A DNA stretch of 58,316 nt from JBDNJM01 sp041687755. GTDB lineage: Bacteria; Planctomycetota; UBA1135; GCA-002686595. How positions within the stretch are numbered: the first letter of the stretch is position 1; each line of letters starts with the position of its first letter. The stretch spans positions 1 through 58,316 of the forward strand of contig JBDNJM010000128.1 of NCBI GenBank assembly GCA_041687755.1, written 5' to 3'. Below are positions 40,159-49,624 of this stretch, in pieces. The translations under genes were made by a program, and so were the position numbers. The notes under the pieces were generated by a model. The model was not told the DNA's origin. It worked only from the letters and a program-made list of their open reading frames with translations, and searched no databases.

Positions 40159-40710
40159 TTGCGCTTCGCCCTGCTGATCTTCCTGGCTTTGACGCTCGCC
40201 ACCTTTGGCGCGGGCCTGGTCGCGCCCGTACACACGGTTGTCGCGCGCGAGGCGCAGTTGCAGGCCGCGCCCGCCGACGTGATCGGTCTGGTCAGCGACC
40301 TGGAGCGCTGGGTTGAGTGGAGCCCCATGTTCGGTGGCCCAGGGGGGGCGACGCCGGAGCTGAGCTTCGGCGAGCGGCGCTCGGGTCCCGGGGCGCAGGT
40401 GCAGCTCGACTTCGACGGGCGCCTGTGCGCGCTCTTGACGATCGTCGATTCGGACCCGGCGGAGGGCGTGTGGATCGAGACGCGCAGCGGCTCACCGGAC
40501 CTGGACCTGTGGGGCGGCGAGGGCTTCCGCGCAGCCGACTCGATCGTGGTGGAGGCCGACGGGTCCGGCAGCCGGGTGACCTGGACCCGGCGGGGCGATG
40601 AGGTCAAGTTCCCGCTGCTGCGGTTGCTCGACTACGCGCTCACCCGACCGCGGGTGGGGCGCCAGATCGAGGGCGAGCTGGCCGGCCTTGCGGCTGCGTT
40701 CGACTCCTAA
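40159..40710 (+). CDS. SRPBCC-fold (polyketide cyclase-like) protein with N-terminal TM
   Basis: 183 residues. A membrane helix at the N-terminus (LRFALLIFLALTLATFGAGL) is followed by a SRPBCC/START-like fold: VVAREAQLQAAPADVIGLVS DLERWVEWS, SFGERRSGPGAQVQLDFDGR, VVEADGSGSRVTWTRRGDEV. The start is the TTG at 40159 because the frame has a stop immediately upstream, and an ATG at 40151 is out of frame. Single-copy proteins of this fold bind hydrophobic ligands. No function assigned. TAA is the first triplet of repeat copy 3. Confidence 0.7.
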   Translation: MRFALLIFLALTLATFGAGLVAPVHTVVAREAQLQAAPADVIGLVSDLERWVEWSPMFGGPGGATPELSFGERRSGPGAQVQLDFDGRLCALLTIVDSDPAEGVWIETRSGSPDLDLWGGEGFRAADSIVVEADGSGSRVTWTRRGDEVKFPLLRLLDYALTRPRVGRQIEGELAGLAAAFDS

Positions 40711-40837
40711 GAGGCTGTGAACAAATGCGCTGCCCGGCCGGAGTGCCTCTCAGTTGCCTTCGGGCCCATCGGCTGACGCCGCTGGAGCACCGCGAGCGCT
40801 CACGGAATGCGCTGCGCGCATGGATCACACACTCTGA
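40708..40837 (+). repeat. Stop-codon-associated repeat, copy 3 (single core unit)
   Basis: Starts at the TAA of the SRPBCC gene with taagaggctgtgaacaaatg, then cggagtgcctctcagttgcc, the core gggcccatcggctgacgccg, and agcgctcacggaatgcgctg followed by cgcgcatggatcacacactc. The right segment has 29 of 29 positions equal to copy 1 over agcgctcacggaatgcgct plus gcgcgcat. One core unit only. Confidence 0.88.
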
Positions 40838-40959
40838 GCCAAGCGGGTCCCCGCTCCCGCGGAAGAGCGAGCAGCAGCTGCGCATAGGTGCGCGCTGACA
40901 CGGGCGCGCTCCCCGGGGGGGCCGGCGGATGGCATCGCCCGCCGATCCGACCCGCGGGG

Positions 40960-43900
40960 TCAGCTCTGTTGGGCCAGCTCGAGCGCTTGCCCGGCCTCGT
41001 CGAGCAGGCCGCTGATTTCAAGGCTGAGCAGGCGCGCCTCGTCCTCCGTGATGCGGCCGGCGGCCATGTCCTTCGCGGCGGCCGCGACGGCGCGTTCGGC
41101 GATCTCGTCCTCGTCGAGGATCGTGTCGCCGTCCATGAAGCCCTCGGCCTGGAACCAGGCTTCGTGCTTGTCGGTCTTGGGACGCTGGTAGCCCTTGATG
41201 GCCTTGTCGCGCAGGGCCTCGACCAGGCGGCCGGGATCGCCGCCCATCTCGGCCAGCAGGCCGCTGACCTCGTCGAGCCACTTAGGCGTCACGCCGGCTT
41301 CCTCCAGCTCCGCGCGGCCGACGGGCCGGTTGCGGCCGGCGTGCCAGGCCTGCACGGTGCGCTCGGCCACGCGCGTGCGGGAGTCGATGCGTCCGGCCTT
41401 GGCGTGGTCGCCCGCGAGCTTCGCGCCGCGGCGGCGCTTGAACGCGGAGCGCCACTGGCCGACGGTCGTCACCTTGCTCTCGAGGCAGACGTCGAGGATC
41501 TCGAGGTCCTCGTTCAAGAGGTGCAGCAGATGCATCTCCTCGACGGACTTGTGCGGCTGGGGCAGCGGCACCTGGAGCACCTCCATCGCCTCCTCGGGAG
41601 AGAGGCCCGCGACCTTGGGGATCTGCTTCGAGCGCCGCGGGATCAGCGTGACCTGGCGCTCGTGCCCCTCCAGCTTGCGCGCGGCCGCGAGGTCGAGCGA
41701 GTTCGGCTGGGGCAGGCCCGACTCTTCGGCGAGGTTGCACCAGCTCTCGATCTCGTTTTCGTTGGCGCTGAAGTAGATCACCTGGCGACCGGCGGCGGCC
41801 AGGCTGTACAGCGAGCGCACCATTTCGGCCCAGCGCTCGTTGTCGGACATGCTGAAGGCCTCGTCGAGCACCAGCGGCATCTTCTCCGAGCGTTCGGCCT
41901 CTTCGGCGAACGCGATGCGCACCGCGAGCAGCAGCTGCATGCGGGTGCCGTCGGACAGCTGTGCGAGGCCCAGCTCGCGACCGCGCTCGGTCTCCTTGGC
42001 CTTGAAGGTGGCGGTGCCGCCGCCGTCCTCCGACTGGACCATAAGGTCGTAGCGGTGGGCGGTGAACTCGGCGAACAGTTCGCCGGCGCGCGCTAGCACG
42101 TCGGGGCGGCTGGTGCGCTCGAATTCGGCGGCCGTGTCGCCCAGCAGGAAGCCGGCCGCGGCCCGCTCGAACAGGCTCTCGGCGTTGCCGGCCAGGTCGG
42201 CCTCGGCGCGCTCGACGGTGTGCTCGGCGTCCTGCATGCGGTCGCGACCGCTCTCGGTCTCGAAGCGCTGCGTGATCCGGCCGATCTCGTTGTTGAGGGC
42301 GTCCAGGCTGCTCGACAGCTCGGTAGCGCGCTGGATGCGCGCGTCGAGATCGGCGGCCTCGAGATCGGCGAGCTCGAGCTGACCCTGGAGGGTGGCTTCG
42401 AGGCGCGCGTGCTCGCGCTTGGCGGCGGCGAGGGCGTCGCGGGCCTCCGCGAAGGGTCCCAGTTGATCGAGCAGGCGCTGCAGGCCGGCTCGATCGCCGG
42501 GGCTGAGCTGGCGCTCGGCGAAGAACTCGCCCTGTTGCTTGGCGAGTTCGTCGCGGCGCGCGAGCAGGCCCGGCAGCTGGGTGGTGGCGGCGGTGCTCTT
42601 GGCGCGCGCGTCGGTGCGCTGGGCCGCGGCGCCGGCCGCGCGCTTGAGCGCGGCGCGGATCGCCTCGGCGACGGCACCGGTCGAGTCGCCGGGCTGGAAG
42701 CCGAGCACCTCGAGGAAGCCACTGAGCGCAGCCTGCAGCTCGGACTTCTCGCGCAGCAGGGTCTCGAGCGCGGCGCGGGCGCGCTCGACGTCGCGGCGCG
42801 CGTCGGACACGCTGGCCAAACGGCGGGCGAGTTCGCTGCGCTCGAGCGGCGTTGAGTTCGGATCGAAGCCGAGGCGATCGGACAGCTCGGTCGCGCGGAT
42901 CTCGAGCTCGACGCGCTGCGCGCGCAGCTCCTTGCGCTTGGCCGTGACGCTCTCGAGCTCGGTGCGCGCCTGGGTGGCGACCGCCGCCTGGGTGACCTCG
43001 GCCTCGAGCACGTCGAGGTGCTGGGAGACGCCGGAGACGGTCCAGCGGTTGAGCTTGTCGAGCTGCGGCCGGTTGTTGAAGCGGCTCTCGATCGACGTGC
43101 GCTGCATCATCAGCAGGCGTCGCTCCTGACCCAGCATGATGTGCGTCGTCAGGAAGCCCGCGCCCACGCCGGTGACGGCGAATACGAGCGGGTGCAACAG
43201 GAACCCGCCAACCAGGCCAGCGACCACGGCGAGACCGCCGCCGCTGTACAGGTAGTTCGGGATCCGCAGGTCTTCGGCGGTGGGCGTGCGCAGCCAGCTG
43301 CGCAGGTCCTCGATACCGCCGCGGGCGTCGCCGAGGGCGGTGAGCTCGGCGCGGCTGCTGAGGTCGCGGGCGCGGGCCTCGACCTGGCTCAGCTCAGCGT
43401 CGAGCTTCTGGGTCGCGGCCAGCTGGTGCTCGAGCTCGCGCAGGTCGGCGGGCGTCGGCATGGCGGCGTGCTCTTCCGCTCCGCTCTCGGTGCGGGCCAC
43501 GGCCAGGGCGGCCTCGCACTGCTCCAGGTTGGCGCGTGCGGCCTCGATTCCGCGCTCGCGGTCGCGCAGGCGCTCCAGCTCCGACTCGCGCCGTTCCAGC
43601 TCCTCGCGGTCCAGCGAGTCGAGCGCGTCGCCGCCGGCCGCCAGCTCGGCGGCGGCCTCCGCCGCCTGCCCCTCCGCCGCGGCGATGCGCTGGCCCAGTT
43701 CGTCGAGCTCGGTGCGCAGCTGCGCCTCGAGCTTCGCGTCGCCGGCCGAGGCCGCCGCTAGGCCCTTGGGGAAGCTCTCGAACTTGGCCGTGCACTCCGC
43801 CTCGCTCACGCGCGCGGACTTCAGCTCCGCCGCCGCTTCGAGTCGGCGCAGCTCGGCGACCGCCGCCTTGGCCTCCTCGGCCTCGGTCTTGAGCTTCGCG

Positions 43901-44454
43901 AGCCGGTCCTCGTCCTGGGCCAGCCCCTCCAGCTCGAGCGCCAGCGCGCGCTGGGCCGCGCGGGCCTTCTCGAGCGCCTCGGTCTGGGGATTGCCCTCGC
44001 GCTTCTTGATGCGAAACGGGCCTCCGTCGGCGACCAGCGCCTCCACGTCGTAGCCGCCGGCCATCTGCGTGCGCACCGCGCGCGCCAGCTCGTCCTCGCT
44101 GCCACCCGAGTCGTCCAGCAGGTCGCGCACGCCGACCGCGTAGCAGCTCGCGCGCAGGGGCGAGGGCAGCGCGGGCCGCCCGTCTTCGGAGCCGTCCGCG
44201 CGCTCCCACTCGACGCTGCGTGAGCGCAGTCTCGCCGTTGTCTTGCCGCGCGCGTCCACGACCACGACGTCGACCTCAAAGCCGGCCGTGTCGTTGGCTT
44301 CGGGGAACAGCGTGCCCGCGAGGGCGCGCCGCGTGCTGCTCTTGCCGGACCCGTTGGGACCCAGGATCAGGTTGATGCCGGGCTCGAACGGCTTCAGGTC
44401 GTACGCAGTTTCAATGCCGGGCGTGCGCGTGACGCGGATTTCGGAGAGGTCCAT
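40960..44454 (-). CDS. SbcC/Rad50/YhaN-like ATPase with TM segment and C-terminal extension
   Basis: 1164 residues, start MDLSEIRVTRTPGIETAYDL. Walker A at 32-39 (GPNGSGKS). Two long coiled-coil arms follow (EALEKARAAQRALALELEGL, VERARAALETLLREKSELQA). In the middle is a hydrophobic pair GGLAVVAGLVGGFLLHPLVF and AVTGVGAGFLTTHIM, as in YhaN-type proteins. The signature LSDGTRMQLLLAVRIAFAEE and Walker B MPLVLDEAFSM close the head. A further region of roughly 270 residues after the head (for example EEAGVTPKWLDEVSGLLAEM) has no match I know. It pairs with the nuclease four bases upstream in a predicted repair complex. About 130 bases between copy 3 and this gene's stop hold nothing recognisable. 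Confidence 0.9.
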   Translation of the reverse strand: MDLSEIRVTRTPGIETAYDLKPFEPGINLILGPNGSGKSSTRRALAGTLFPEANDTAGFEVDVVVVDARGKTTARLRSRSVEWERADGSEDGRPALPSPLRASCYAVGVRDLLDDSGGSEDELARAVRTQMAGGYDVEALVADGGPFRIKKREGNPQTEALEKARAAQRALALELEGLAQDEDRLAKLKTEAEEAKAAVAELRRLEAAAELKSARVSEAECTAKFESFPKGLAAASAGDAKLEAQLRTELDELGQRIAAAEGQAAEAAAELAAGGDALDSLDREELERRESELERLRDRERGIEAARANLEQCEAALAVARTESGAEEHAAMPTPADLRELEHQLAATQKLDAELSQVEARARDLSSRAELTALGDARGGIEDLRSWLRTPTAEDLRIPNYLYSGGGLAVVAGLVGGFLLHPLVFAVTGVGAGFLTTHIMLGQERRLLMMQRTSIESRFNNRPQLDKLNRWTVSGVSQHLDVLEAEVTQAAVATQARTELESVTAKRKELRAQRVELEIRATELSDRLGFDPNSTPLERSELARRLASVSDARRDVERARAALETLLREKSELQAALSGFLEVLGFQPGDSTGAVAEAIRAALKRAAGAAAQRTDARAKSTAATTQLPGLLARRDELAKQQGEFFAERQLSPGDRAGLQRLLDQLGPFAEARDALAAAKREHARLEATLQGQLELADLEAADLDARIQRATELSSSLDALNNEIGRITQRFETESGRDRMQDAEHTVERAEADLAGNAESLFERAAAGFLLGDTAAEFERTSRPDVLARAGELFAEFTAHRYDLMVQSEDGGGTATFKAKETERGRELGLAQLSDGTRMQLLLAVRIAFAEEAERSEKMPLVLDEAFSMSDNERWAEMVRSLYSLAAAGRQVIYFSANENEIESWCNLAEESGLPQPNSLDLAAARKLEGHERQVTLIPRRSKQIPKVAGLSPEEAMEVLQVPLPQPHKSVEEMHLLHLLNEDLEILDVCLESKVTTVGQWRSAFKRRRGAKLAGDHAKAGRIDSRTRVAERTVQAWHAGRNRPVGRAELEEAGVTPKWLDEVSGLLAEMGGDPGRLVEALRDKAIKGYQRPKTDKHEAWFQAEGFMDGDTILDEDEIAERAVAAAAKDMAAGRITEDEARLLSLEISGLLDEAGQALELAQQS

Positions 44455-44458
44455 GGTT

Positions 44459-45763
44459 TTAGCGCGCCTCCTGAAGTTCGGCCGGCGCTTGGGCCAGCAG
44501 CGCGTCGAGCGCGCGGTACGCGGAGCGCAGCAGCAGCTCGCGTTTCTGATCGTCGTCCAGCGTGCGCACGTCGGCGCCGCGGGTTCCATCGAGTCGCTTC
44601 AGCAGCTCCTGCCCGCAGGCCTTGACCAACCGGCGTCCGGCGTCGTCGTCGGCCTCGAGCGAAAGAATGCGCTGGGCCAGCAGGCCGGGGTAGCTCGAGT
44701 CGCGCGACAGCAGCTCCAGGTCGATTTCGGCCGTCGTGCCATCGACGATCTTCTCGAGGAACAGCACCGTGCGGTCGATTGTGCGATGCAGCCCCGTGCG
44801 ACCGAGCTCTTCCAGTGCCGCGGCCAGCGCGTCGCGGCGCACCACCGAGCCCTTCACGGTCGCGCGTACGGCGACGGCGCGCACGCCGCCCAGGTCGCGG
44901 CCGAGCGCCTCGGCGACACCGCCCAGGGCGTCGTCGTGCAGCCGCGCGTGCAGTTGATCGGCGAGCTCGGTCGGATCCTTCGGCAGGTCGGACAGCTCGA
45001 TCTCGATGCGCTCGTAGCGCAGCGGCGCCAGGGGCAGCTGTCGGTAGCGCAGCTTGCCTTCGGTTGTGATCTCGACCATCCAGGGCCCGCGTCGGCCGTG
45101 CTCGCCGGGGTCGAGTCCGCTCAGGCTGCCGAGGTACCCCAGCGGCTGCTTGTCCGTGCCGAACGTCGGCGCGTGGATGTGCCCGAGGAACCACGCCGAC
45201 AGCCCGGTGGCCTGCAGCTCCTTCGACTTGACCGGCGCGTGGTGGCTGCCGTGGGCGTCCAGGTCGGCGTGCAACAGGCCCAGCTCGATGCCACCGTTGC
45301 GCTTGGCCGGAAACTTGGCCAGCGGCGAGTCCGTCACCTGGGGCTCGGGGAACGACCAGCCCCACAGGGTCGCGTACTCCTCGCCCGCCCGCTTGAGAGC
45401 GACGCTCTCCCATTTGCCGCCGGCGCCGAGCAGCCGGAAATCGGGCAGCCGCTTCGCCAGCCGCGGGAGCGCCTCGACGTCGTGGTTGCCGGTCACGCCG
45501 ATCACGGCGATGCCGGCTTCGACCAGCCGTTCGACGCCACGCGCCAGGTCTCCGAAGGCGCGGAAGCGGTCCTCGATGCGCTCCACCACGTCACCGGCGA
45601 GCAGCACGCTGTCCACGCCGGCCTGGATGGCCGCATCGACGGTCGCACTCCACGCAGCGGCGGGGCCGAGGGCCGCCGGGTCGAGGCCGGGGAGGTCGTC
45701 GGGCAGGCGACTGGGGCGACGACCGAGGTGGATGTCGCCGACACAGAGGATCCGTCCACGCAT
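44459..45763 (-). CDS. SbcD/Mre11/YhaO-like metallophosphoesterase nuclease
   Basis: 434 residues, start MRGRILCVGDIHLGRRPSRL. All metal motifs are visible: GDIHLGR (Asp, His), LLAGDVVERIEDRF (Asp), GVTGNHDVEALPRL (Asn, His), LLHADLDAHGSHH (His) and FLGHIHAPTFG (His-x-His). The C-terminal half (RYERIEIELSDLPKDPTELA, DGTTAEIDLELLSRD) resembles the YhaO capping part. The enzyme would cut DNA ends as the nuclease subunit with the SbcC-like partner, gap four bases. Order nuclease first, then ATPase, is the usual one. Confidence 0.94.
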   Translation of the reverse strand: MRGRILCVGDIHLGRRPSRLPDDLPGLDPAALGPAAAWSATVDAAIQAGVDSVLLAGDVVERIEDRFRAFGDLARGVERLVEAGIAVIGVTGNHDVEALPRLAKRLPDFRLLGAGGKWESVALKRAGEEYATLWGWSFPEPQVTDSPLAKFPAKRNGGIELGLLHADLDAHGSHHAPVKSKELQATGLSAWFLGHIHAPTFGTDKQPLGYLGSLSGLDPGEHGRRGPWMVEITTEGKLRYRQLPLAPLRYERIEIELSDLPKDPTELADQLHARLHDDALGGVAEALGRDLGGVRAVAVRATVKGSVVRRDALAAALEELGRTGLHRTIDRTVLFLEKIVDGTTAEIDLELLSRDSSYPGLLAQRILSLEADDDAGRRLVKACGQELLKRLDGTRGADVRTLDDDQKRELLLRSAYRALDALLAQAPAELQEAR

Positions 45764-46106
45764 GGAGAGCAGTTCCGGGGCTGGGTGAGCTCGACGATCC
45801 GTGAGGGGCGAGCCCGCCGAAGAATTACGGGGCAGTCGAACGAGCGTAGCGGCCGCGCGGGCGAAACCAAGCGCAGGCCCCGAGCGGCTTCGGACCGGGC
45901 GACCGGCGCGATGTGGAGCATTCGCATCCGCCGTTGTCCACAGGCCGAATTACGTCGATCCTTCCCCGCCCGAACGCCCGCCCCCCCCAAGTCCAGAGCG
46001 TCGCCCGCGGCCGGTTTCGAGGCCCCGATCCGCAGACGAGGCCTTGTGCACAACCCGTGGGGAATTCGTGGATCCGCCCGGCCACCCCAGACGTGGGGGG
46101 GTCGCC
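45764..46106. other. Divergent intergenic region, nothing specific seen
   Basis: 343 bases between the start of the nuclease gene and the start of the DUF4198 gene, so it should hold promoters for both. I see no clear -35/-10 pair, repeat or RNA. Open frames here are arginine/proline-rich and look non-coding. Confidence 0.4.
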
Positions 46107-47003
46107 ATGAAAACCACCCTCCCCGCGACCCTCGCCACCGCCCTCCTGCTTTCCGGCCCCCTCTCGGCCCATGATTCCTGGCTCACGCCCGAGCTCCACG
46201 TGGTCAAGCCGGGCACGATCCTGGGCCTGCGCCTGTTCACGGGGCACCTGGGCGAGCTGACCGAGTTTCCCCACGACCCCGAGCGTCTCGAGCGCCTTGA
46301 GGCCTGGTCCGCGACCGCGCTCGCGCCCCAGCCCCTCGCCGGTCGCGTCGGCGCCGCGCCCTTCGCCCTCGCCCGCTTCACCGAGCCCGGCCTGCGCGTC
46401 ATCGGCTTCCAGTCGCGCGCTCAGTTCGTGGACCTCGACGCCGTCAAGTTCGAGTCCTACCTCGCCGAGGAGGGCCTCGACCACGCGATCCAGTCCCGGG
46501 AGGCCGCGAGCGAGTCCGCCGAGCGCGGCCTGGAGAACTACACCCGCTGCGCCAAGACCCTGGTCCAGGTCGGTGAGGGCCCGGCCCTGGGCTTCGAGCG
46601 CGTGCTCGGCATGCCGCTCGAGATCGTCCCGCAGATCAACCCGCTGGAGCCCGGCACCGAGGCGTTCCGGTTTCTCGTGCTCGACCAGGGCCGCCCCGCG
46701 ATCGACACCCAGGTCGAGCTGACCCGTCTCGATGCCGCGTCCCATGAGCCGCATCTGCACCTACAGGAAAAGGGGGCGGGGCTTGACGAAGGAGCGGGGC
46801 TTGGCGAAAGAGCGGGGCAGGCCGATCACGAGCACCGCCTGCTGCGAACGAACGCGAAGGGCGAATTCGAGCTGCAGGACCTCTCGCCCGGCCGCTACCT
46901 CGTCCACACGATCACGATCCGCCGCGCAAGCCCGGGCGAGCGCGGCGACTGGACGAGCTTCTGGGCGTCCCTGTCGTTCGAGGCGCAGGCGGTAGCGCAC
47001 TGA
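46107..47003 (+). CDS. DUF4198 family secreted protein
   Basis: 298 residues. MKTTLPATLATALLLSGPLS is a signal peptide ending SAHDSWL, and HDSWLTPELHVVKPGT is the characteristic start of DUF4198 proteins (H-D-x-W). Further family features: LRVIGFQSRAQFVDLDAVKF, LENYTRCAKTLVQVGEGPAL and GFERVLGMPLEIVPQINPLE. A short Gly/Glu repeat (KGAGLDEGAGLGERAGQ) with HEPHLHLQ precedes the C-terminal FELQDLSPGRYLVHTI, a beta-sandwich of the carboxypeptidase-regulatory kind. Related proteins accompany metal transport. The His-rich stretch would fit metal binding, by inference. Confidence 0.88.
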   Translation: MKTTLPATLATALLLSGPLSAHDSWLTPELHVVKPGTILGLRLFTGHLGELTEFPHDPERLERLEAWSATALAPQPLAGRVGAAPFALARFTEPGLRVIGFQSRAQFVDLDAVKFESYLAEEGLDHAIQSREAASESAERGLENYTRCAKTLVQVGEGPALGFERVLGMPLEIVPQINPLEPGTEAFRFLVLDQGRPAIDTQVELTRLDAASHEPHLHLQEKGAGLDEGAGLGERAGQADHEHRLLRTNAKGEFELQDLSPGRYLVHTITIRRASPGERGDWTSFWASLSFEAQAVAH

Positions 47004-47341
47004 CCCGAAGCATCTGTAAATTCCGCGTAAAGCCGGGGCGCCGATCGCTGTAGCTCGTCGTCTCTGGAGGCGCTGCGCAACATTCTTGATTTCGGCGAGC
47101 CGCTGCGGGGTCCGTCTTCGTTGCAGGGGGCATGCTGACTAAGACAAGTCCCCGATCTGGTCCCCGCGCACTCGCCTGGAGCCCAGAAATCCCCAGCGCC
47201 CCCACCGCAATGCCTCCCGAACACCTCCATTCCGCCGCTACCACGCGAACTCGGCTCCCGGGCACCCACTAAAGAGGCAGGAGAGCCTTTCGTTGTCGGT
47301 GTGACTGTCGTGCCCAACTTCAACCCCAACCCCATTTCGCA
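47004..47341. other. Intergenic region upstream of the triple-repeat protein
   Basis: 338 bases without a supported gene, less GC-rich than the flanks. It probably holds the promoter of the next gene. I see no hairpin, operator or RNA that I can name. Confidence 0.4.
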
Positions 47342-49591
47342 ATGCGACTGCTTCTATCCATCGTCTGCCTGACCGCTGGGGCAGGCGCCGCTCGCGCGCA
47401 AACTCCCCTCAATACCAACCTTCTCGCCAACTCGGGTTTCGAGGCAGGGACGGCTTCGTGGACGCCCGTGAGCTCTGCGCCCAGCGTCGTGAGCTATGGA
47501 TCGACGAACTATCCGAGTCCCGCGCTGTCCACCGCGATCGGTGGCGGCGGGCTGATGGTGACCAACACCTCGGGCACGGGCTCGATCGAACAGGTTGTTG
47601 CCCTCACAGGGCTGCCCCCTGGGGCCTACCTCGATTACGGAGGCTTCGCCGGAGGAGGACTCAACGACGAAGCTCGCATTGTCGCGCGGTTCCTGAACGC
47701 CAGCGGGGCCGAAATCGCGCTTCATCCCTTGGACTTGGTCACCGATTCGTACCGCAACTTCGAGACGGTGCTGATGCGGACCGATGGGCAGGTACTGGTG
47801 CCCCCGGGCGCTGCCCAGGTCGCGCTGCGGGTCGAGCTGGTCTCGAACTGCTGTGGGGTAGCGGTTGCGGCGGCCGACAACCTGTTCGCGGAGATCCGTG
47901 TCGGTTCACTGACTCCCGCTCCTCAACCCGATGACGTGAACCTGCTCGAGAACTCCTCCTTTGAGGGTGGTTGGGCCCCCGGTTCACCCCTCGTCCCTAC
48001 CTCGATGCAGAGTTGGCGAGGCTTCGGCTCGGATGCGACCTTCGTGGCGCCCTACTCCGACCTGGATCCCTTCGCGAATCCAGGGACGCTGGTCTCCTGC
48101 CTGATCGACGGCGGCCTGCCGGGCTTCAGCTGCTTCCCCGGTGGCTCGGGCAACCTGCTGTTCAACGTCGATGAGGCTCGGCTGCGGCAGCGCCTCGACG
48201 TCCGCGGGAACACGCCGCAGTTCGCCACGTTCGGGAGTCGAGCCTTGGCCCTGGAGGCGTACCTCGGTGGGGCTGGGGACATCTCCGACAACGCAAGTGT
48301 TCAGGTGGTCTTCCGCAACGAGAGCCTGACGACGCTTTCTGCCCTGCCCGTGCTGGGGCCCGTGACGAACACCGAGCGCAATGAGGAGACCGTGCTTCTG
48401 AAGCGAACTAGCGAGCTCTTCGTGCCCCCGGGCACGGCGTACATCGACGTGGATCTCTACTTTGAGGACGCCTGCTGCGGTGCGGCGTTCGCGTTCGTCG
48501 ATCGGCTCGACGCCCGACTAACTGCACCCTCGTCGCCGGTGCCTGCGACGCTAGGTACCGACCTGGTTCGCAACGGCAGCTTCGAACAGGGCGACCTGCC
48601 CGGCAGTCCGCTGCAGCTCAACGTTGAGGAGAGTTGGAATGGTCTGTTCAGCGCCTCCACCTCTGTCTTGTCCTACGGCTCTTCGTCGGCCGTGCCGGGC
48701 ACCGCGTTTGCTGCGGGTGCGGGGCTCGGAGGACAGGTGCTCCAGGATGGCAGCGGCGACGCTGGTCTGTTCCAGGTCATTGATTTGCGTGGGAACAAGT
48801 CGGGCGTCGATGCGGGGCACCTGCGCGCCTACGTGCAAGCTTGGTTGGGTGGCTTCGCGGATATCCAAGACAATGCTCGCGTCGAGATCCGCTGCCTAAA
48901 CGCGAACGGCGTCCAGGTCGGCGGCGCTGGCGGTTTTCGGGTCCTTGGGCCGGTCACCAGCGCGGAGCGCGGGAACCAGACAACCCTGCTGCTGCGGACG
49001 GACGAGTTCGCTGTCCCCGTGGGGACAGCGGATATCGAGGTTCAGATCTTGATGGATAACGCCTGCTGCGGTGGGGCCTTCGGATTGGTGGACGATGTTC
49101 GAATCGTACTGACCGACATCAATTCGGGCTCTCCGCTCGCTCTGCCGGGATCAGGCGAGGACCTGCGTCTGGCGACCGGCGTCAACACGCAGCCGGCGAC
49201 GGGGCCGGGCAACGAACTCAAGACGGCTGTCGGAGGCTTGGACCTCCTCAATCTGGATGTGTTCAGTCCCGAGGGTGACTACGATTTCGGAGGCCTGATG
49301 GTGGGGGCCACCGCCTATGGCGCAGGCGGGCCGCAGTACCCTTTGTTGCTGCCGGACGTGTTGTTGGACGTGAACAACGTGGTTCTGCTGCTCAACGGCC
49401 TGAACTGCTTTGGCTTCGGATGTGACCTGGTTCTCCCGGGCGGCACTCCGGCGAGCTTCTTCTTGCCCGCAGCTCTGAGTGGACTGACGCTTCGAATCCA
49501 AGGTCTGGTCTTCCCTGCTTCGGGCTCAGGAACCTTCCCCGCGAACGGGGCCTATGCAACGACCGAGGCCCACGAGCTCCAGGTGCTCTAG
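47342..49591 (+). CDS. Secreted three-repeat protein with Cys-Cys-Gly modules
   Basis: 749 residues. MRLLLSIVCLTAGAGAARAQ is a signal peptide. Three similar modules of about 185 residues follow, each starting with an NSGFE-like motif (NLLANSGFEAGTASW, NLLENSSFEGGWAPGSP, DLVRNGSFEQGDLPGSP) and closing with a vicinal-Cys motif (SNCCGVAVAAADNLFAEI, DACCGAAFAFVDRLDARL, NACCGGAFGLVDDVRIVL). They resemble the carbohydrate-binding or DUF642-like jelly-roll family. The last 150 residues (GYDF-type, LVLPGGTPASFFLPAALSGL) are different and may be a C-terminal sorting domain. It probably sits on the cell surface. Confidence 0.82.
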   Translation: MRLLLSIVCLTAGAGAARAQTPLNTNLLANSGFEAGTASWTPVSSAPSVVSYGSTNYPSPALSTAIGGGGLMVTNTSGTGSIEQVVALTGLPPGAYLDYGGFAGGGLNDEARIVARFLNASGAEIALHPLDLVTDSYRNFETVLMRTDGQVLVPPGAAQVALRVELVSNCCGVAVAAADNLFAEIRVGSLTPAPQPDDVNLLENSSFEGGWAPGSPLVPTSMQSWRGFGSDATFVAPYSDLDPFANPGTLVSCLIDGGLPGFSCFPGGSGNLLFNVDEARLRQRLDVRGNTPQFATFGSRALALEAYLGGAGDISDNASVQVVFRNESLTTLSALPVLGPVTNTERNEETVLLKRTSELFVPPGTAYIDVDLYFEDACCGAAFAFVDRLDARLTAPSSPVPATLGTDLVRNGSFEQGDLPGSPLQLNVEESWNGLFSASTSVLSYGSSSAVPGTAFAAGAGLGGQVLQDGSGDAGLFQVIDLRGNKSGVDAGHLRAYVQAWLGGFADIQDNARVEIRCLNANGVQVGGAGGFRVLGPVTSAERGNQTTLLLRTDEFAVPVGTADIEVQILMDNACCGGAFGLVDDVRIVLTDINSGSPLALPGSGEDLRLATGVNTQPATGPGNELKTAVGGLDLLNLDVFSPEGDYDFGGLMVGATAYGAGGPQYPLLLPDVLLDVNNVVLLLNGLNCFGFGCDLVLPGGTPASFFLPAALSGLTLRIQGLVFPASGSGTFPANGAYATTEAHELQVL

Positions 49592-49601
49592 TGGTCGATG
49601 G

Positions 49602-49624
49602 ACCGGCGGCTTAGGGCCGCCGGT
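49602..49624 (+). terminator. Hairpin terminator after the triple-repeat gene
   Basis: Arm accggcggc, loop ttagg and arm gccgccggt form a 9-base perfect stem 10 bases after the stop codon. Confidence 0.7.
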
